Program-made: the position numbers and the translations under genes
Notes under the pieces: generated by a model
What the model saw: only the letters and a program-made list of their open reading frames with translations
Told to the model about the DNA's origin: nothing
Databases searched by the model: none
Shown here: in pieces, positions 19,239 to 22,635 of the stretch
Numbering within the stretch: the first letter of the stretch is position 1
How the letters are laid out: each line of letters opens with the position of its first letter
From: ZC4RG30 sp965652645
GTDB taxonomy: Bacteria; Pseudomonadota; Gammaproteobacteria; Steroidobacterales; Steroidobacteraceae
DNA length: 22,635 nt
Reading direction: 5' to 3'
NCBI GenBank assembly: GCA_965652645.1
Contig: CBFGXE010000044.1
Location: 1-22,635 of the forward strand

Positions 19239-19262
19239 GCTACCTTGTTATAGAAAGGTAGC
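19239..19262. promoter_or_regulatory. Promoter and inverted-repeat operator of padR-pspC
   Basis: GCTACCTT (19239-19246) and AAGGTAGC (19255-19262) are perfect 8-bp arms with an 8-base spacer. On the minus strand the spacer contains TATAAC (19247-19252), a good -10, and AAGG within an arm serves as ribosome site seven bases before the ATG at 19235. A dyad over the -10 fits PadR autorepression. The -35 is poor, and the predicted start leaves only a very short leader. Confidence 0.6.
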
Positions 19263-19296
19263 AGCATTGAAGAAGGGAAGCAAGCCGGCCTGAACC

Positions 19297-19336
19297 GGGG
19301 GGAGGGAGGGGAGAGGGTCTCGGGAGCGGGGGAAGG
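19297..19336 (-). terminator. C-rich, G-poor tract downstream of the TonB receptor gene, possible Rho site
   Basis: The plus strand is an almost pure G/A run here, so the minus-strand transcript from the TonB receptor gene enters a C-rich, G-poor stretch about 40 bases after its stop, resembling a Rho-utilisation site. No intrinsic hairpin with a T-tract is present between the receptor gene and padR (19236-19374). Confidence 0.3.
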
Positions 19337-19374
19337 CGCAACAGCCCCCTCATCCCTGTCCGCGTGGCGTCAAC

Positions 19375-21402
19375 TCAGAACTCGAAGCGCAGCCCCACGC
19401 GCACCGTGCGCGGTTCCTCCACGCGGCTCACCCGGCCCGGCACCAGCGTATCGGGAGGATCTACGCCCGGCACACGGCTGTCGTACCAGTACACGATGTC
19501 CTTGCCGCGCTTGTCGAACACGTTCAGCAGTTCGCCATACACCGACCAGCTGCGGCGCTTCCAGGCAGCGCGCAGGTTCAGGCATTGCTCGCCGTCGGCG
19601 CGTTCGGAGTTGTCCTCGATGAGGGGGAATGCACCCAGGTGGCGCAGGCGGGCAGACAGCTCCCACGGTCCGGTGAGCCAGGACACGCCCAGTTCGCCGG
19701 CTGTCTCCACGGCGCCCGCGATGCGGGTCTCGCCCGGCGTGGCCAGTGCGCCCCGATAACGGGCGCGCGACCCCGTCCACGTGGCATCGATCGCAAGACC
19801 TGGCACGGGCTTCCAGAACGACACCAGCTCGTAGCCTCGGCGGCGGCTGGAGGGGCCCGGTTCCACCGAATTGGAATCTCCGACGAACTTCAGCTCGCTG
19901 TCGACATCCAGCTGCCACAGCGTGGCCGTGAACGAGAAGCTGCCGCGCTGGAAGCGCGCACCGACTTCGCCGCCGGTGCCCCTGACCAGCCCCTGCACGG
20001 GCGTGTCGCTGGCGGTGACGCCGCGCGCGTCATTGGAATGGAAGCCGCGGCCGAAGTTGGCATAGGCCTCCACCCCGTCTGAGACCTGCCAGGCCAGGCC
20101 CAGCTTCGGCGACACGATGCTGTCGGTGTCGTTGCCGTGAAGCGCCGGCACCGTGGCCTCCACGTCCTCCGGATCGAGGAATTCAGCCATTTTCGCGCGC
20201 GTGTGGAAGTCGTACCAGTCGGCGCGCACCCCGGCCATCAGGCGCAGGTGCTCCACCGGCTGCCACGTGAGCTCGGCGTGGCCCGCCAGCGAGAATTCCC
20301 GCGCGCTGTGCGCACCCAGGGCACCAACGAGCTCGCGCTCCACCGTGTGGTCCACGCGCACGTTGCGGATGTCATCAAGGCGCGTGTCCGTGCCCACTGT
20401 CAGCTGCAGCGCGTCGTTGAGCGCAACCTGCTTCTGCGCCAGCCCGCCGAAGGTGTAGCGTCTGTCCCACTGGTGGATCTGGAACGCGTAGGTGGCATCC
20501 GAGAACATGTCCCAGTCGTAGTACTGGCCATACAGGGTGGTGCGCCAGTCGCTGCCCGACAGCCTGAGCGTGCCGATGTGCCGCGTGGTCTCGCCGGTGG
20601 CGGTGTCGTCCAGCGAGCAGTACGCGTCCTCGCAAGCCGGCGTGCCGATGGCGCGCTCGGGAATCTGCTCGGTGGGCTTCCAGCGCGCGTCGTAGCTCAT
20701 CAGGCTGGCTTCCCAGTGACCGAAGCCCGTGGGCGCGCGGAACTTGGCGAAGCCGGAGAAATGCTTCAGCTCCTCGGGCAGTTCCCAGGGACCGTCGTAG
20801 GTCTTCCACTGGCCGGCCAGGGTCAGCTCGCCAGGGCCCAGCGCTATGGTGCCGCCGCCCGCGGCGCGCAGCCAGCCAAAGCTGCCGGCTTCGAAGGCAG
20901 CGAAGGGACGCTCGAAGCGGTCCACGGTGCGGATCAGCGCCGCACCCGCCAGGGCGTTGTCGCCCAAGTCGGCCCGGTAGGGCCCCTTGCGGAAGTCGAT
21001 GCGCTGCACCGTCTCGGGCATCAGGCCGTTCACGTCCAGGTAGCCCTGGCCGTGACCGTGCGTGCGCAGGTTGATGGGCACGTCGTCGATCAGGGTGGTG
21101 AAGTCGGTGCCGTGGTCGAGGTTGAAGCCGCGCAGGAAGTACTGGTTGGCCTTGCCGCTGCCGGAATGCTGGACGGCGATCATGCCAGGCACGGCTTCCA
21201 GCAGTTCGGCCACCCTGAGCAGGGGACGCACCGCCAGGTCCGCCCCGGCGATGGCGCCCTCGCTGGCGGCCGTGGCCGTGCCGATCAGCCGCTCGCCGCG
21301 GCCGTAGACCACCACCTCGTCCAGCTCGGTGTCCGGCGCTTCCGCCGCCATCCCGGTGATCGCACCCGCCAGCAGGGTGCCGGCCACACAGATCCTTCGC
21401 AT
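19375..21402 (-). CDS. TonB-dependent outer-membrane receptor
   Basis: Outer-membrane active transporter of 675 residues. The ATG at 21402 follows GGGAGGGA by about five bases and starts a signal peptide (MRRICVAGTLLAGAITG); the frame extends 22 codons upstream without a ribosome site. A TonB-box-like DEVVVYG near the mature N-terminus is followed by a plug domain (YFLRGFNLDHGTDFTTLIDD; FRKGPYRADLGD) and a 22-strand-type barrel ending in LRFEF, with the usual terminal Phe. The ligand cannot be told from the sequence; the motif order resembles uncharacterised receptors common in Xanthomonadales-like genomes. No iron-regulator box or cobalamin riboswitch was recognised in the 121-base leader (21403-21523). 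Proximity to the guanidine locus could be accidental. Confidence 0.93.
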   Translation of the reverse strand: MRRICVAGTLLAGAITGMAAEAPDTELDEVVVYGRGERLIGTATAASEGAIAGADLAVRPLLRVAELLEAVPGMIAVQHSGSGKANQYFLRGFNLDHGTDFTTLIDDVPINLRTHGHGQGYLDVNGLMPETVQRIDFRKGPYRADLGDNALAGAALIRTVDRFERPFAAFEAGSFGWLRAAGGGTIALGPGELTLAGQWKTYDGPWELPEELKHFSGFAKFRAPTGFGHWEASLMSYDARWKPTEQIPERAIGTPACEDAYCSLDDTATGETTRHIGTLRLSGSDWRTTLYGQYYDWDMFSDATYAFQIHQWDRRYTFGGLAQKQVALNDALQLTVGTDTRLDDIRNVRVDHTVERELVGALGAHSAREFSLAGHAELTWQPVEHLRLMAGVRADWYDFHTRAKMAEFLDPEDVEATVPALHGNDTDSIVSPKLGLAWQVSDGVEAYANFGRGFHSNDARGVTASDTPVQGLVRGTGGEVGARFQRGSFSFTATLWQLDVDSELKFVGDSNSVEPGPSSRRRGYELVSFWKPVPGLAIDATWTGSRARYRGALATPGETRIAGAVETAGELGVSWLTGPWELSARLRHLGAFPLIEDNSERADGEQCLNLRAAWKRRSWSVYGELLNVFDKRGKDIVYWYDSRVPGVDPPDTLVPGRVSRVEEPRTVRVGLRFEF

Positions 21403-21523
21403 CAGTTCCCTCCCATCCCGGGCCAGTGCAAAGCCTGCGATGAGACCGGGGGGCGGCCCGCCTGTCACGAAAGGTACGGTTGGGAACGGTTAACCAACCC
21501 CCCCAGGGGCCGGTACGGGCCCT

Positions 21524-21820
21524 TCAGGCCGGCAGGACGATGCGGGGCAGGTCCGGATTGCGCCGGTAGAGCACCGCCACGTGGCCGATGCGCGTCACCA
21601 GCGCGCTGTCGGTACGCTCGGCCAGCAGGGCGAGGGCGGCATTGCGGTCCTCCCGTTCCATGCCCGGCAGGCGCACCTTGATCAGCTCGTGATCCGCAAG
21701 TGCCTGCGTGGTGGCGGCAATCACTGCCTCCGTCAGCCCCGCATTGCCCATCAGGATCACGGGCTTCAGGGGATGTGCCAGGCCCTTCAGGTGCCGGCGC
21801 TGCTTTTCGCTCAGTTGCAT
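21524..21820 (-). CDS. yhbY: Ribosome assembly RNA-binding protein YhbY
   Basis: Small CRM-domain RNA-binding protein associated with pre-50S ribosomal particles, 98 residues from the ATG at 21820 (MQLSEKQRRHLKGLAHPLKP), aligning with the family start and the usual length of about 97. It contains GNAGLTEAVI, the GxxG-like loop region, and LADHELIKV, both hallmark segments. A longer frame starts at 21853 and an ATG at 21832 is also possible. It is divergent from ftsH, as in many gammaproteobacteria. Confidence 0.95.
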   Translation of the reverse strand: MQLSEKQRRHLKGLAHPLKPVILMGNAGLTEAVIAATTQALADHELIKVRLPGMEREDRNAALALLAERTDSALVTRIGHVAVLYRRNPDLPRIVLPA

Positions 21821-21983
21821 GTCGGGGCGCATTCTACCCGACGGGCAGGCCATGGCTTGAAAGCTGCGGCTTCACCCTCATCAACCTGCCATCGGGGCTT
21901 CCGGCGAGGACCCGCAAACCTGCCTCTCTTGCTGGCAGGTGGCCCTGTGTTGGTGTAGCGTGGTCCCTGCTAAGGAGTCCTAA
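21821..21983. other. yhbY-ftsH divergent interval, rlmE absent
   Basis: The 163 bases between yhbY and ftsH contain no gene. In most gammaproteobacteria rlmE (ftsJ) occupies the position directly upstream of ftsH. I see no convincing sigma70 or heat-shock promoter, though ftsH must have one here or nearby; AGGAG (21973-21977) is the ftsH ribosome site. Confidence 0.7.
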
Positions 21984-22635
21984 GTGAATGACATGACAGG
22001 CAAAGTGCTGATCTGGGTGGTGGTCATCGGGACCATGCTGTTCCTGTTCAGCCGTTTCATGCCGCCCACCGCGCCGGCCACCCCCATCAGCTATTCGGAT
22101 TTCCTCGACCAGCTGGAGTCCGGCCGCATCAGCTCGGTGACCCTGCAGGGCGAGATCATCGATGCGCTCGGCAAGGACAACACGCGTTATCGCATCTTCA
22201 ATCCGGAGACCGAGAACACGCTGCTGATCGGCGCCCTGCGCAAGGCCGATGTCACCATCGAGGGCAAGCCGCCCGAGCAGCCGCATTTCCTCACCCAGTT
22301 GCTGCTGCAGCTGGCCCCGGCGCTGCTGCTGATCCTGGTGTTCGTCTACATGTTGCGCCAGATGCAGGGCGCGGCGGGCGGACGCGGGGCCATGTCCTTC
22401 GGCAAGAGCAAGGCACGCCTGCTCGGCGAGGACCAGGTCAATGTCACCTTCGCCGACGTGGCGGGTGTCGACGAAGCCAAGCAGGAAGTGGGTGAGATCG
22501 TCGACTTCCTGAAGGACCCGGGCAAGTTCCAGAAGCTGGGTGGCAAGATTCCCAAGGGCGTGCTGATGGTCGGCAGCCCCGGCACCGGCAAGACGCTGCT
22601 GGCGCGCGCCATCGCCGGCGAGGCCAAGGTGCCGT
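21984..22635 (+). CDS. ftsH: ATP-dependent zinc metalloprotease FtsH, N-terminal part (3' end outside window)
   Basis: Membrane-anchored AAA+ protease that degrades misfolded membrane proteins and regulatory substrates. The first 217 residues are present. The GTG at 21984 has AGGAG six bases upstream, and VNDMTGKVLIW aligns with the usual start; the ATG at 21993 is less well placed. TM1 lies about 8-26, a small periplasmic domain follows (YSDFLDQLESGRISSVTLQG), TM2 about 105-125, then the AAA+ domain begins with FADVAGVDEAKQE. Walker A is GSPGTGKT (197-204), with Ser in place of the more usual second Pro, a tolerated variant. The protease domain is beyond the window. Confidence 0.97.
   Translation, partial: MNDMTGKVLIWVVVIGTMLFLFSRFMPPTAPATPISYSDFLDQLESGRISSVTLQGEIIDALGKDNTRYRIFNPETENTLLIGALRKADVTIEGKPPEQPHFLTQLLLQLAPALLLILVFVYMLRQMQGAAGGRGAMSFGKSKARLLGEDQVNVTFADVAGVDEAKQEVGEIVDFLKDPGKFQKLGGKIPKGVLMVGSPGTGKTLLARAIAGEAKVP

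Noticed and set aside
21403..21523. Possible cobalamin riboswitch ahead of the TonB receptor
   Set aside because: A few C/G-rich blocks look vaguely similar, but the B12 box is absent and the 121-base interval is too short for a full aptamer.
20137..21681. Open plus-strand frame of 514 codons opposite the TonB receptor and yhbY
   Set aside because: Antisense shadow; it runs across two genes with clear identities.

Overview
The window is a chromosomal segment of a high-GC gammaproteobacterium. The evidence is the conserved order dnaK-dnaJ-dapB-carA-carB-greA on the left and yhbY-ftsH on the right, which is the usual gammaproteobacterial arrangement, and the close similarity of CarA, GreA, YhbY and FtsH to that group. 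I cannot name the genus; a Xanthomonadales/Nevskiales-like lineage would fit, but that is a guess.

Layout. (1) 1-8300, plus strand: 3' part of dnaK, then dnaJ, dapB, carA, carB and greA, tightly packed, with a sigma70-type promoter and a long hairpin ahead of carA. (2) 8310-18191: a complete guanidine uptake and degradation locus of two divergent operons. The minus-strand operon encodes a NitT/TauT-type ABC transporter (binding protein, permease, ATPase). The plus-strand operon encodes two DUF1989 proteins (urea-carboxylase-associated proteins 2 and 1, the subunits of carboxyguanidine deiminase), a biotin-dependent guanidine/urea carboxylase and allophanate hydrolase. (3) 18197-19235, minus strand: a two-gene padR-pspC unit. 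(4) 19375-21402, minus strand: a TonB-dependent outer-membrane receptor of unknown ligand. (5) 21524-21820 minus: yhbY; 21984 to the end plus: 5' part of ftsH. rlmE (ftsJ), normally between yhbY and ftsH, is not there.

The main discovery is the regulation of region 2. The minus-strand transporter operon has a clear guanidine-I (ykkC) riboswitch at about 10985-11096. The plus-strand operon has a separate guanidine-II (mini-ykkC) riboswitch at 12684-12728, inside the operon just before the carboxylase: two 6-bp hairpins each closed by an ACGA loop. The divergent intergenic region also holds two outward-facing sigma54 (-24/-12) promoters with exact GG-N10-GC spacing. Between them lie two NtrC-like dyads 31 bp apart, placed symmetrically (about 84-85 and 115-116 bp from each predicted start site).

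Model: when nitrogen is limiting, phosphorylated NtrC bound to one shared enhancer would activate both sigma54 promoters. Guanidine then gates uptake through class I and carboxylation through class II. Guanidine is carboxylated, deiminated by the DUF1989 pair to allophanate, and hydrolysed to ammonia and CO2, yielding three ammonia per guanidine. The enzyme assignments rest on family knowledge; the combined regulatory architecture is read directly from the sequence and is the part most worth testing.
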